Origin: Crossiella sp. S99.2
GTDB taxonomy: Bacteria; Actinomycetota; Actinomycetes; Mycobacteriales; Pseudonocardiaceae
Direction: 5' to 3'
Assembly (NCBI RefSeq): GCF_023094165.1
Contig: NZ_JALMDK010000004.1
Span: 496,001-560,000 of the forward strand
DNA length: 64,000 nt
Shown: one piece after another, positions 17,507 to 26,774 of the stretch
Layout: every line of letters starts with the position of its first letter
How positions within the stretch are numbered: position 1 is the stretch's first letter
Program-made: the position numbers and the translations under genes
The notes under the pieces: generated by a model
Told to the model about the DNA's origin: nothing
What the model saw: only the letters and a program-made list of their open reading frames with translations
Database searches by the model: none

Positions 17507-18805
17507 ATGACCGCCACCGCCGAAACCCCCACCGCCGCAAGCCTTCCGCGTCCCGCGTTGGCTGCCCGGCTGAGCTTCACCACAGACCGCGCCACCCTCG
17601 CCGATGCCTTGACCACGGTAGGTCTGGGCGTGCCCACGCGGCCCGTCCTACCCACTCTGGGCGGGGCGCGCCTGGAGGCCAGCGAGGGTCACCTCACGAT
17701 CAGCGCCACCGACTACGAGACCACCGTGACCGTGCGCATACCGGGTACCGTGCAGGTTGCGGGCATCCTGCTGGTTGATCATGGCGAGATCAGCAAGCTG
17801 TTGGGCGCGCTGGTCAAGGGCACCGGCAAACGGGAAGCCGACGCACTGCCGGCCACCGTGCGCACCCTCGATGACGGCACCCCCATAGTGGATCTTGCCG
17901 GGTACACGATGCCCGTCACGGCCTACCCCCTTGAGGACTATCCGCCTATCCCAGAGGCCGTGCCGACACTGGCCGAAGTCGACCGGGATGCCTTCGCCCG
18001 GGACATGGCGCGAGTGATGGTCACGGCGGGCAAGGATGACACGCTACCCGTGCTGACCGCGCTCGGTCTGGAGATCACCCCTGGTGCCGTCACGATGGCG
18101 GCAACCGACCGGTACCGGCTGGCCGTCGCGCCGCTTCCGGCCGTCACCGCCGTCCGCGACGCGCAGAACGCGCGTGCCTTGGTGTTGGGACATGTGGTGG
18201 CACGGGTGGTCAAGCGGTTCACCGGCGACCGCGTACGCATCGGACTCGACGACGTCACCGCCCCGTCGATGGTGTCGTTGACCTGTGGTCCCGTCACGGT
18301 GTCGGTACACACCGTGGATGCCCAGGCTCCGCCGTACAAGCAACTTCTCCCCGACGGTGCGGCCGGCATCGTACGGACCGGGCGTGACGCGTTGCTGACC
18401 GCGACACGTCGGGCCGCCGCCGTGCTCGATGCCAAACGGCACAAGAACGGGCAGGTCGATGTGATCATGTCCGGCGCGTCGGTTTCGGTAACACCGGTAC
18501 TCGCTGAGAACACCGATGCCGTGACCGCGCCGACGCAACCGGCCACCATCGAGGGGATCAGTGACGGTCACCGGTTGCGGTTCAACCCCGCCTACCTGCT
18601 CGATGCGCTGAACACCTTCACTGGCGACACGATCACCGTGCACACCCAATCCACTGCTTCTCGCCCCGTGGTGTTCACCAATGCCGCTGACGGACTGACC
18701 GACCCTGCCGCGTTCCTGCACCTGGTCATGGGGGTGCGTATCCCACAGGGAGAGAACCACATCCACACGCGAGAAGCCGGCAACCGGGTACCCGTCGGGG
18801 CCTGA
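17507..18805 (+). CDS. dnaN: DNA polymerase III beta subunit (sliding clamp), element-borne
   Basis: The gene encodes 432 residues. ATG 17507 follows GGAGGT. The three clamp domains can be followed: domain 1 with RPVLPTLGGARLEA and SATDYETTVTV; domain 2 with VMVTAGKDDTLPVLTALGLE and MAATDRYRLAVA; domain 3 with FNPAYLLDALNTF. Chromosomal clamps have ~370-380 residues and end in a 'MPxRL' tail that forms part of the partner-binding pocket. Here that tail reads LVMGVRI and continues for ~23 residues, and the N-terminus is extended by ~20. It therefore looks like a mobile-element version that may bind its own replication partner rather than a copy of the housekeeping gene. Confidence 0.85.
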   Translation: MTATAETPTAASLPRPALAARLSFTTDRATLADALTTVGLGVPTRPVLPTLGGARLEASEGHLTISATDYETTVTVRIPGTVQVAGILLVDHGEISKLLGALVKGTGKREADALPATVRTLDDGTPIVDLAGYTMPVTAYPLEDYPPIPEAVPTLAEVDRDAFARDMARVMVTAGKDDTLPVLTALGLEITPGAVTMAATDRYRLAVAPLPAVTAVRDAQNARALVLGHVVARVVKRFTGDRVRIGLDDVTAPSMVSLTCGPVTVSVHTVDAQAPPYKQLLPDGAAGIVRTGRDALLTATRRAAAVLDAKRHKNGQVDVIMSGASVSVTPVLAENTDAVTAPTQPATIEGISDGHRLRFNPAYLLDALNTFTGDTITVHTQSTASRPVVFTNAADGLTDPAAFLHLVMGVRIPQGENHIHTREAGNRVPVGA

Positions 18806-18970
18806 CCCGACCTCCGGCCATAAAGGACAGACGGCGTGCGGGCCGGGGCGAGGCATCTCGACACGTCGCAGTCGACCCGCGCGGCCCGCGCCTTCGTCAA
18901 CCGTCCGCGCGCACCGTCGCGGCGACCAACTTCGGTCGGCTCAGCCACGCACCACGCAAGAGAGGGCACT

Positions 18971-19252
18971 ATGTCTGACAACCACGGCAACGATCATAAG
19001 ATACCCGATGGATACCGACTCGTTGATGAAACGACCCTATCGTTCCTGTGGTTCCACACCGCCGCCGTCGCGCTCCACTATTTTGGAGTGAAGAAAATCC
19101 CGCTCGTCTCCGACGCGGAACGACTCGATTGTGTCATGCGACTAGGAAAACTCCATCAACAACACAGTGACCTGCTGCCAGACGAATCTCTGCTCGTCAT
19201 TGACTGCTTGGTCACCGCGGCTACGGACCTGACGCGAGTGTCCAGGCACTGA
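18971..19252 (+). CDS. Small hypothetical protein
   Basis: The gene encodes 93 residues. ATG 18971 has AGAGGG 4 nt upstream. The translation has a charged N-terminus (MSDNHGNDHKIPDGYRLVDE) and two helical stretches, with no known motif. The segment LSFLWFHTAAVALHYFG is hydrophobic, but His and Phe content argues against a simple membrane helix. It follows dnaN by 165 nt with a separate ribosome site and is followed by a hairpin. Function unknown. Confidence 0.5.
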   Translation: MSDNHGNDHKIPDGYRLVDETTLSFLWFHTAAVALHYFGVKKIPLVSDAERLDCVMRLGKLHQQHSDLLPDESLLVIDCLVTAATDLTRVSRH

Positions 19253-19279
19253 CCCGTTGTCAGGACCCGGCGAGCGGGA

Positions 19280-19297
19280 GCACCTCCGAAGAGGTGC
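19280..19297 (+). terminator. Hairpin after the 18971-19252 gene
   Basis: GCACCTC at 19280-19286 and GAGGTGC at 19291-19297 form a perfect 7-bp stem with a CGAA loop, 28 nt after the stop of the small gene. There is no T-tract. A second small hairpin (GTCTGG/CCAGAC, 19428-19441) lies just ahead of the methyltransferase-like gene. Confidence 0.4.
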
Positions 19298-19467
19298 GGC
19301 ACACCCACCCGCCAGGCATCCAGCACCGCGCACCAACGAAACCGCGCGCGGACGGCCAGTCTAGCGCACCACCAGCACCCAGCAGGACCGCCATCGACAG
19401 CGCGAGCCCGGAGAAGGCCAGCTACCCGTCTGGAGCCAGACGTACAGAACTCTCGGAGCGCAACGCC

Positions 19468-20352
19468 ATGTCCACGCCATCCAGGAAGACGAGTTCGCGC
19501 CACGCCACGACACGTCCACGCACACGGCCGATGCCACCGGCTAATGCGGAACTTCATGCACGCAAGATAGCCGAGGTAGTCGTATCCGCCTGGCACGGCG
19601 CGGACGACAGTGGGCGACTCGACGTCCCTATTTCCGTCGTAGCCACACTGGCCGCGCTTCCGCAGGCCGACTCGCGGGGAAACGACGTCGTCGAGTTGGT
19701 GAGCGAATGGACCGTGCCTGAACTCGTAGCCTATTTCCGGCATACGTGGCGTTCGGTCATCCGTTCACGTCCGGAGGTCACGCACCTGGTGTACCCGGTG
19801 ATATCGTGGATCTTCGACGACAGCCAGGCATCCGTGCATCCCCACGCCCATGCCGTTGCCCGCGCTGCACTGGACGCCGGTCAACCGGACCTGACCGGCA
19901 CCGATCGGCGGTTCGACACCGACCTACTCGGCCAGGTGCTGGTGCTGCTACGACCGAAGTCCGCGCTGCAAGCCCGCGGGCAGTTCTACACCCCCTCCGA
20001 TATAGCGGCGCTGCTCGCAGGAATGTCCACTGTGGAGGAACACTGCACGGTGCTGGATCCGATGATGGGCACCGGCGGTATGTTCCGCGCCGCCGCGGCG
20101 GTCATGCGCGAACAGGGCCGCGACCCGCACACCGTGTCCTGGGTTGGCTGCGACATCGACGAGACCGCCGTAGCCTGCGCCACGGTGAACAGCATGATCT
20201 GGGGACTCGGACGCGACATCGTCTTCCATGCCGGCGACGCGCTGACCCCGGACTGGGAGACTCACGCACGGGCGCAACGAGACGAACTACGGCGCCTGGC
20301 AAGCGGTATTGAACGCGACCAACGCCTGATCGCTGCGCTCACCTCGATGTGA
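19468..20352 (+). CDS. N-6 DNA methylase-like protein lacking the catalytic NPPF motif
   Basis: The gene encodes 294 residues. ATG 19468 follows GGAG at 9 nt; longer starts add low-complexity sequence. The first ~150 residues are helical, like the N-terminal domain of HsdM. Then come GQFYTPSDIAALLAGM and a clear AdoMet motif I, VLDPMMGTGGMFRAAA, with an acidic residue in GCDIDETAVACA. The protein stops ~45 residues later, before the NPP(F/Y) motif required for adenine methylation. It thus keeps an AdoMet-binding core without the catalytic loop. It may be a regulatory or DNA-protecting homologue. The next gene is convergent. Confidence 0.7.
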   Translation: MSTPSRKTSSRHATTRPRTRPMPPANAELHARKIAEVVVSAWHGADDSGRLDVPISVVATLAALPQADSRGNDVVELVSEWTVPELVAYFRHTWRSVIRSRPEVTHLVYPVISWIFDDSQASVHPHAHAVARAALDAGQPDLTGTDRRFDTDLLGQVLVLLRPKSALQARGQFYTPSDIAALLAGMSTVEEHCTVLDPMMGTGGMFRAAAAVMREQGRDPHTVSWVGCDIDETAVACATVNSMIWGLGRDIVFHAGDALTPDWETHARAQRDELRRLASGIERDQRLIAALTSM

Positions 20353-20382
20353 ACCCAGCCTGCCGTCGATGCGGAGCGCGCA

Positions 20383-20446
20383 TCACGCGGCTCCCAGTGC
20401 GGCGGGACGCGTCACGCGGCTCCCAGTGCGGCGGGACGCGTCACGC
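20383..20446. repeat. 29-bp tandem duplication at the NlpC/P60 gene end
   Basis: A 29-bp unit (TCACGCGGCTCCCAGTGCGG plus nine more bases) occurs at 20383-20411 and again, identical, at 20412-20440, followed by a third start (TCACGC). The second copy encodes the C-terminal RPAALGAA and the stop of the hydrolase gene, so the duplication is beyond its stop codon. It looks like replication slippage. Confidence 0.8.
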
Positions 20447-21377
20447 CGAGGAAGGTCGAGCGCCAGATCCGTTCGATGCGCACCACCGCGCCCCGGTGCG
20501 GCGCGTTGACCATGGAGTCGGCGGAGAGTGCGATCCCCACGTGCGTGACCGCGCTCGGCCCGGAACCGAAGAACACCAGATCACCGGGCAATATCGCCTG
20601 CCCCGTAGGCACCCTCGGCCCTGCTTGATACTGCGTCTGCGCGGTGCGCGGTAGCCGAATCCCAGCCGCGGCGTAGGCCGCCTTCGTCAGCCCTGAGCAG
20701 TCGAACCCACCTGCAGCGGCTCCGTCACCGCCCCAAAGGTAGGGCAATCCCCTTTGGCTACAGACAAAATTGAGGGCGGCGACAGCTGCGGCACTGGGTG
20801 CCTGGATCGTGGCGCACTCACCGGTTCCGGTGGTGGTGCAGGGGATGCCGTGAACCGCTCCGACTACCTCGCGCGCCGCCTGCTCGAAGTTCGCGTAGCG
20901 GTCGGGGAATCCGGAACGCTGCACGGTTTGTGCGGCGGTGGTGACGCTCATCCGCTGCCAGCCGTCGACGGCGATCAGGTGTTGGTAGAACTTCGTGGCG
21001 CTGTAGATGGGATCCATGATCTGGGCGGGGCTGCCCCATCCTTGGGAGGGGCGTTGCTGGAATAGGCCGAGGCTGTCCCGGTCGCCGTAGTTGAGGTTGC
21101 GGAGCCCGGATTCGGTCATCGCGGTGGCGATGGCCACGACCCAGCCGTGTTGGGGGATCTGCATCTGCTTGCCGACCGCGACGATCGTGGCGGCATTGGC
21201 CATCTGCTCGGATCCATAGCCGGCCGCCCCGCTTGCGGTGACACCGGGTGCGGAGCAGTTGAGGCCGCCGCCGGTTCCGGTGCCGAAGACCGCGTGCAGG
21301 ACCGTGATAGCGCCAGCTCCGAGAAGCAGGACGGGCACGAGGACGAACGCCACGCCGAGGGCGGCGAGCTTGCCCAT
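20412..21377 (-). CDS. Cell wall hydrolase: transglycosylase-like plus NlpC/P60 peptidase, conjugation-associated
   Basis: The gene encodes 321 residues. ATG 21377 follows AGGTAGGTG; an upstream extension is rejected. An N-terminal membrane helix (GVAFVLVPVLLLGAG) is followed by a lysozyme-like region with AIATAMTESGLRNLNYG and SLGLFQQRPSQGWG. A C-terminal NlpC/P60 domain follows, with PYLWGGDG, the catalytic Cys in FDCSGL (near residue 226) and the His in THVGIAL. Such two-domain enzymes open the peptidoglycan for type IV secretion in Gram-positive bacteria. It is the last gene of the secretion operon, 8 nt after the relaxation gene. Confidence 0.85.
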   Translation of the reverse strand: MGKLAALGVAFVLVPVLLLGAGAITVLHAVFGTGTGGGLNCSAPGVTASGAAGYGSEQMANAATIVAVGKQMQIPQHGWVVAIATAMTESGLRNLNYGDRDSLGLFQQRPSQGWGSPAQIMDPIYSATKFYQHLIAVDGWQRMSVTTAAQTVQRSGFPDRYANFEQAAREVVGAVHGIPCTTTGTGECATIQAPSAAAVAALNFVCSQRGLPYLWGGDGAAAGGFDCSGLTKAAYAAAGIRLPRTAQTQYQAGPRVPTGQAILPGDLVFFGSGPSAVTHVGIALSADSMVNAPHRGAVVRIERIWRSTFLGVTRPAALGAA

Positions 21378-21384
21378 GAGGCAC

Positions 21385-22416
21385 CTACCTTCGGCGGCAG
21401 GCGGGTTGTGGGGGCATCGGAGGAGGCGGGGCCAGCTCAAGCCGCTCCCCGACAGGCTGACCGCCTCGGTTGGTTCCTGCGGCGTGAGGCATTGCGGCGG
21501 CAAGGCCCGGCCACAACGCAGGCAGATCAGCCAGCTGGACCCGCCCGCTGGCCGCGGTGTCCCCGACGCGCCGCCACCGCGGCTCGGTCATGTCCAGGGG
21601 ATCAGCGCCCGCCAGTGCACTGGTGGTCGCGACCAGTGCCCGGTTCGGGTAGTCAAACGCACGCAGGGCCTCGGCCAGCGCACGGCGAACTGCCGCTTCT
21701 CGTTCGGGGGTGGGCAGCCAGATCAGGACCGGGGTGATGATGCCGGTGATGGTGGCCAGCCGTTCGTAACGGGCGAGCTTGGCGGCCAGGCGAGACAGGG
21801 GCTCGGTGCCGAAGTCGAACTCGATGAACCACTCGATCTCACGACCAGCCTGATGCCACCGGCCGTAGCCGTCGGGGGTGATGATGTCACCCCAGTGCCG
21901 GCCGCAGCGGGCCGCCGACCACCACGCGGTAAGCCTTCCGGCGGCACCAGGCTGGCGGCCGCGGCGGATCAGCGTGGTGAACAGGCTGTTGCAGCCCACG
22001 GTGTGGGCGAGTTGGAGGGAGTATGCGCGGCCGGCTTCCTCGTCTCGGTTGTAGTTCAGCTCCGCCGGTTTGATCCCGTCCTCGTGGGCGAGCAGTGTGG
22101 CGCCGACGGTGTCCAGGACGTAGTGCATGGGGTGTGAGCCGCTGTCGCGGTGCGGTTGGAATCGGTGCAGCACTCCCCACTTGCGCAGGTTGAGCAGCCG
22201 GAGGTTGGCCGCGCGCCGGGTGGGAAAGGCAAGGTCGACGAACTGGTGGGTGGTGAACACCTTGTGCTCGAAGAGCATTCGCGCGAGCCACCGGTCTCGC
22301 GCCGTGAGGTGTCCGGCAAGCCAGGCCAGGTGCTCGGCCGTCTTGCGTACCCGTGCCACCCCGCGGTCGGGGTTGTGGCCACGCAGGGCGCGTTGTGGTG
22401 TGGGATTGGAGATCAT
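21385..22416 (-). CDS. Replication-relaxation family protein
   Basis: The gene encodes 343 residues. ATG 22416 has GGAGGT 10 nt upstream; a GTG at 22428 overlaps that ribosome site. A winged-helix segment near residues 40-90 (DRWLARMLFEHKVFTTHQFVD, then RRAANLRLLNLRKWGVLHRF) is followed by a nuclease-like region with 'PDGYGRW', 'EWFIEFDFGTEPLSRLAAK' and 'VLIWLPTPERE'. This matches the family used by actinomycete plasmids and conjugative elements at the origin of transfer or replication. It lies between the coupling ATPase and the wall hydrolase. I cannot see a classical relaxase tyrosine motif. Confidence 0.75.
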   Translation of the reverse strand: MISNPTPQRALRGHNPDRGVARVRKTAEHLAWLAGHLTARDRWLARMLFEHKVFTTHQFVDLAFPTRRAANLRLLNLRKWGVLHRFQPHRDSGSHPMHYVLDTVGATLLAHEDGIKPAELNYNRDEEAGRAYSLQLAHTVGCNSLFTTLIRRGRQPGAAGRLTAWWSAARCGRHWGDIITPDGYGRWHQAGREIEWFIEFDFGTEPLSRLAAKLARYERLATITGIITPVLIWLPTPEREAAVRRALAEALRAFDYPNRALVATTSALAGADPLDMTEPRWRRVGDTAASGRVQLADLPALWPGLAAAMPHAAGTNRGGQPVGERLELAPPPPMPPQPACRRR

Positions 22417-22438
22417 GGCGTCAAACACCTCCAGTAGT

Positions 22439-24952
22439 TCAGGCGGCGCGGCGTGGGTCGGCCGGTCGCCGGGTGGCGGGCCGGATCGGGAGGTTCTCTC
22501 CCTGCGGGCGGGTGTTGATCAAGGCTGCCGTGCGGATGGCATGGGCGCGGCCGGGGATGGCGGGTGGGAGTTTGCGGGTGCGGGCGGTGAAGGGGTGGGT
22601 GTCTTCACCGTCGAGGACCAGACGGGCGGCGAGGTGGAAGGCGCCCAGGTGGGCGAGGTCGTGTTCGGTCAGGCGTGGGGTGGTGTGGCGGGCCAGTTGC
22701 CGGGCGTCTTCGGGGCTGGCGGCGAAGAACAGCTTGGATCGGGCGTTGGCTGAGATTCCGGCGTGCAGGTCGTTGGGGAGCTGATCCAGATTCTGGTGGG
22801 CCAGCACCATCGACAGGCGGTATGCACGCGCTTTGGCAAGCAGGGATTCCAGGGAGTAGGGCAGGTTGAGGAAGTTGTGGCACTCGTCGATGTAGACCGC
22901 GGCATCCCGGCGCTGGTGTTGGGGAAGGCGGCCTCGGCTGGTGGCCGCGTGCCAGGTGGCCGCGACGATGAGGGAGCCAACCATGCTGGTGGTGTCCTCG
23001 CCGAGTGCGTCCTCGGCGATACGCACCAGGCAGATCCCGCCGTCGAGGACCTTGGTCATGTCCACTGTGGATGCTCCACCGGCGAAGGCGTTGCGGACGA
23101 ACGGGCGCAGTAACAGGCCGCGGAGCTTGTTCATCAGGGGCGCGATCACCTGGGCGCGTGCCGGGTCGGACAAGCTGTTGAACCCCGCCCAGAAGCCGAG
23201 TAGGACTTCGTCGCGGATGTGCTCGGTGGCGCGATCCCGGAAGGCGGGAACGGTCAACAGCTTCGGCAACTCCAGCAGGGTCGGGGTGCCGGGCTGGGTT
23301 GTGAGGGTGAGCAGGCTGGCGCGCAGGATGTCCTCGGTGCGCGGTCCCCAGGAGTTGGCGTAGATCCGGGCGAAAATCGACACCAGGTTGTCGACTGTGC
23401 GGGCGACGTCCTTGCCCTCCAACGGGTTCAGCACCGGTGGCCGCGTTGCGCTGTCAGCGTCGAAGAGCACCACCTTCTCCCCCAGTTCCTCCGGCAACCG
23501 CATGAGCAGGTCGTTGACCAGGTCACCTTTGGGGTCGATGACTACCACGCCGCGGCCGGCGTGCGCGTCGGCCAGGACCATGTTGGCGATCAGCTCGGAC
23601 TTGCCGGAGCCGGTCTTGCCGAGGATGTGCAGATGCTGGCGGGCATCCGCTGTGTGCAGACCGATCGGGCGGACGTGGCTGGTGTCGCTGACACCAATCG
23701 GTTTGACCTGCGGACCGGTGGCGACGACACCCGGCGGCGGCGGGAGTGCGCGGGCGCCGGCGCGGCGCAGGCCGGGGGCGGCTTCGTCCAGGGGCAGGTG
23801 GGCCAGGGCGGCGAGTTCGGGCACTGACAGCAGATCGCCGCTGTCCAGGCGCCGGGATGCCACCTTGTCCCTGGGCTGGCGCAGGCGGGCGCGGCGGTAG
23901 TGGTTGTGTTCGGCGAAGAGGGCGAACGCTGCGGCCAGGGCGTGGCCCCGGCCGCGGAGAACGGCGAGGATGGCGGCGCGCTCGTCCCGGGTGGGCTCGT
24001 TGTCCAAGGTGGTGGACACCAGGTAGCGGATGCGGGTTTCATACTGCGGTTCCCGTTGCTTGGCCACGATTGCCCGGTCCTGGGCGTTGTAGTCCAGGCT
24101 GGTCTGCCGATCCACCCGTGGCACCGATGAGGAAGTGCGCCTCGGCCGCTGGGTGTTGCCGCCTGGGGTGATGAGGTCGAGCAGGCGGCCGGTCAGGTTG
24201 GTCGAGCGGCCGGTGTGCAGGCGTCTCGCGGCGCGGCGGGCTTTGGCCAGTCGGCGTCCGGTGACCGGGCGGGCCAGGATCTGCACCTGGACACGTTCGT
24301 ATGGGCCGAGGCCGACGGCGACACCGAGCAGGGCTCGAAGTGGATCTGCGGCGAAGTCGGTGCGGATGGGCAGGGCTTCGGTGCGGGCCAAACGCAGTTC
24401 GCCGCCCAGCGTTTCGCCCGGTTGGTCTTGTGGGAGCGGGGTGGGAGCGGGGTGGGTGTGGGCGCCGGGCCAGGCGGCTTCGACCGCGCGTTCGATCAGT
24501 CCCGGCGGCACGACGCCGGGTACCCACAGTCGGATCTGCAGGCCCTCGATGGTGAAGTCGTACTCGAAACTCAGGTGCGGCTGGCCGTGCAGCAGACGTT
24601 TCCAGGCGGGACGGAGCAAGCCGATGAGGTTGGACCACAAGGCGATCGCCCCGGCGGGCTCGGCGGTGGGCGGGGCCAGCACTGTGACCAGCCGCGCCCG
24701 GTCGGAGAGCCGGGCCTGGTTACGACGCCGCCATAGGACCCGGGTCACGACCATCACGCCGATGAGCGGAGCGAGCACGCCGCCACCGAGCGGGCCCCAA
24801 GCCAATAGCCACTCCCAGATCGTGTTTGCGGCGGTGGCCAGGGCACTCCACGGGTCGCGCAGGTAGTCGGTCAACGGTGATGCCTGCACGGTTCCGCTGT
24901 CCGCCAAGGGGATTCCGGCGGTTGGGTTGGACGGGATGTGGTCAGGCCGCAT
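22439..24952 (-). CDS. TraG/VirD4-like type IV coupling ATPase
   Basis: The gene encodes 837 residues and overlaps the VirB4 gene by 11 nt. An N-terminal membrane segment (residues ~50-70, LGGGVLAPLIGVMVV) precedes a long cytoplasmic region. The ATPase core has Walker A GKTGSGKS (near residue 446), GVVVIDPKGDLVNDLL after it, and Walker B-like AAVYIDECHNFL. The region QNLDQLPNDLHAGISANARSK resembles the sensor part of coupling proteins. It would deliver relaxosome DNA to the secretion channel. Length is larger than VirD4, as usual for actinobacterial T4SS. Confidence 0.9.
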   Translation of the reverse strand: MRPDHIPSNPTAGIPLADSGTVQASPLTDYLRDPWSALATAANTIWEWLLAWGPLGGGVLAPLIGVMVVTRVLWRRRNQARLSDRARLVTVLAPPTAEPAGAIALWSNLIGLLRPAWKRLLHGQPHLSFEYDFTIEGLQIRLWVPGVVPPGLIERAVEAAWPGAHTHPAPTPLPQDQPGETLGGELRLARTEALPIRTDFAADPLRALLGVAVGLGPYERVQVQILARPVTGRRLAKARRAARRLHTGRSTNLTGRLLDLITPGGNTQRPRRTSSSVPRVDRQTSLDYNAQDRAIVAKQREPQYETRIRYLVSTTLDNEPTRDERAAILAVLRGRGHALAAAFALFAEHNHYRRARLRQPRDKVASRRLDSGDLLSVPELAALAHLPLDEAAPGLRRAGARALPPPPGVVATGPQVKPIGVSDTSHVRPIGLHTADARQHLHILGKTGSGKSELIANMVLADAHAGRGVVVIDPKGDLVNDLLMRLPEELGEKVVLFDADSATRPPVLNPLEGKDVARTVDNLVSIFARIYANSWGPRTEDILRASLLTLTTQPGTPTLLELPKLLTVPAFRDRATEHIRDEVLLGFWAGFNSLSDPARAQVIAPLMNKLRGLLLRPFVRNAFAGGASTVDMTKVLDGGICLVRIAEDALGEDTTSMVGSLIVAATWHAATSRGRLPQHQRRDAAVYIDECHNFLNLPYSLESLLAKARAYRLSMVLAHQNLDQLPNDLHAGISANARSKLFFAASPEDARQLARHTTPRLTEHDLAHLGAFHLAARLVLDGEDTHPFTARTRKLPPAIPGRAHAIRTAALINTRPQGENLPIRPATRRPADPRRAA

Positions 24953-26774
24953 CGAGTTCGACCTCCTCCGGCGGCTTGCCTGCCGCGTCGACGGCCACGG
25001 ACTCCATGTCCAGCCACCCGGAGTTCTTTTCCGAATCCGGTAGAGAAGCCAGGAACTCCGGGGATGTTGTGATCAGGGTGTGTTCGGTCGGAGAGGCCAG
25101 AGCTTGGAAGGCGACCCGGTGAGTGTCGGTGGCCAGCAGCCCTTGGCCTTGGGCGGCGGCAAGCAGGAACTGGCGTTCCCCTGCGGAGAGGGTGAAGGCG
25201 TGGCCGATCTCCTCAATGGCCTGCGGGGCCTGGCGCAGCAGGATCTGGGTGTTGGCGTTGGCGATGACGGCTTTGCCGATCTCCGAGCCGAGCACGTCGG
25301 CGGCGTCCTGGGTGGCCACGGTGAGTCCGGCCCAGTGTTTGCGGCCGGCTTTGGCCATGCGGAAGAGGAATTCCGCGCCGGCCGGTTGGCGCATCAGCAT
25401 CCAGGCTTCGTCGACCACGACCAGCCGGGGGCGGCGGATCGCGGTATTGGAGACCTGTCGCCAGACCGCATCCAGCGCGAGCAGTGTGCCGAGGGGTTTG
25501 AGTTCCTCGGCCAGCTCTCGCAGAGAAAAGACCACGAAGTGGCCTTCCGGACGCAGCGTGGTCGGCCCGGCGAACAGCCCCGAGAACGCGCCGGTGGTGT
25601 AGGGCTGCAACCGCGCTGCCAGGGCTTGCCCGGCTGGGTCTGTGGAGTGGGTGAGGGTGGTTGCCAGGTCGCTCAGCAGGGGTGCGGGGCGTAGCCAGGT
25701 GCGGGGGTCGCCGGTGATCCCGGCCGCGGTGTAGGTCGCGGTGATCGCCCGGTCCAGGCAGACCCGCTCGGTGGCGTCGAGTTCGGCGGCGAGCAGAACC
25801 GCGATGACGGTGTGCAGGAACAGTGACCGCCGTACCAGGGCGTCCCGCGGTGCGGTGCGCCGTCCGTCGGGGCGGGTGTGCACCGGCAGGTCGAGGGGGT
25901 TGAGGTGGATGCCGTCGGCGCCCAGCCGTAGGTGGGTGCCGCCGATGGCTGCGGCCAGGCGGGCGTATTCGTCTTCGGGGTCGACGATGAGCACCTGCAC
26001 GCCGCGGTAGAGCGAGCGCAAGGCTTCGAGCTTGACCAGATAGGACTTGCCGGCGCCGGAGCAGCCCAGGATCACCGAGTTGTGGTTGGCGCAGGCGAAG
26101 CGGTCGTGGTGGACCAGTCCTTGGGAGCCGAGGTTGAACCCGTAGAGCACCCCGGTCGGCACGGCCGCGGAGGCCGGGTCGGGGGCGGGCAGGTCGGGGC
26201 TGGTGAACGGAAAGCTGGCTGCGAGGGCGGTGGTGTCGAAGGTGCGGCGCAACCTGAGCTGGTCCAAGCCGAGGGGCAGGGTGGTGACCCAGCCTTGCAG
26301 GCTGCGGTAGCTGGCCGGTTTGGCATCCAGTAGCAGCGAGGCGGCCAGCGAGCGCACCGCGGCGACCTCGGTGGCCAGCTCTGGCGCGGTGTGGGCGTGC
26401 ACGGTGAGGTAGAGGCCGAAGCGGAACAGCTTGTCCTGGCCGCGGGCCAGCCGGTCGGCGAGGTCTTCGGCATCGGCCAGGGCGATCGCGGCGTACCGGT
26501 CAGAACTCTGCGCGGGAGTGGAGCCGAGCCGGCCGACTTGCTTCTTCAGCCGGTCTGCGGCGGTGACCGGGTCGATGGGCTCGATGTGCAGGCTGACGTC
26601 CAGGCGCCCGGGGTAGGTCAGCAGCGGTTGGAGCCAGCCGGGGTGGACCTCGCGCGGGTAGCCGGTGATGGCGAAGGAGGCCACCTGTTCGCCGCCGACT
26701 TCCAGGTGGCGGGCGCCGATGGTGATCGCATCCGGGGTGAACGCCCCACTGCCGGTGAGGTTGGTGCGGCTCAT
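24942..26774 (-). CDS. VirB4-family type IV secretion ATPase
   Basis: The gene encodes 610 residues and overlaps the upstream gene by 4 nt. The N-terminal domain (residues ~1-220) is of CagE/TrbE type, including an HIEPIDP strand. The C-terminal ATPase has Walker A GCSGAGKSYLVK (near residue 235), VLIVDPEDEY, and Walker B RLVVVDEAWMLM, followed by the QDAADVL segment typical of VirB4. It powers channel assembly and transfer. It sits between the PrgI-like protein and the coupling ATPase, the standard order in actinobacterial conjugative elements. Confidence 0.9.
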   Translation of the reverse strand: MSRTNLTGSGAFTPDAITIGARHLEVGGEQVASFAITGYPREVHPGWLQPLLTYPGRLDVSLHIEPIDPVTAADRLKKQVGRLGSTPAQSSDRYAAIALADAEDLADRLARGQDKLFRFGLYLTVHAHTAPELATEVAAVRSLAASLLLDAKPASYRSLQGWVTTLPLGLDQLRLRRTFDTTALAASFPFTSPDLPAPDPASAAVPTGVLYGFNLGSQGLVHHDRFACANHNSVILGCSGAGKSYLVKLEALRSLYRGVQVLIVDPEDEYARLAAAIGGTHLRLGADGIHLNPLDLPVHTRPDGRRTAPRDALVRRSLFLHTVIAVLLAAELDATERVCLDRAITATYTAAGITGDPRTWLRPAPLLSDLATTLTHSTDPAGQALAARLQPYTTGAFSGLFAGPTTLRPEGHFVVFSLRELAEELKPLGTLLALDAVWRQVSNTAIRRPRLVVVDEAWMLMRQPAGAEFLFRMAKAGRKHWAGLTVATQDAADVLGSEIGKAVIANANTQILLRQAPQAIEEIGHAFTLSAGERQFLLAAAQGQGLLATDTHRVAFQALASPTEHTLITTSPEFLASLPDSEKNSGWLDMESVAVDAAGKPPEEVELDAA

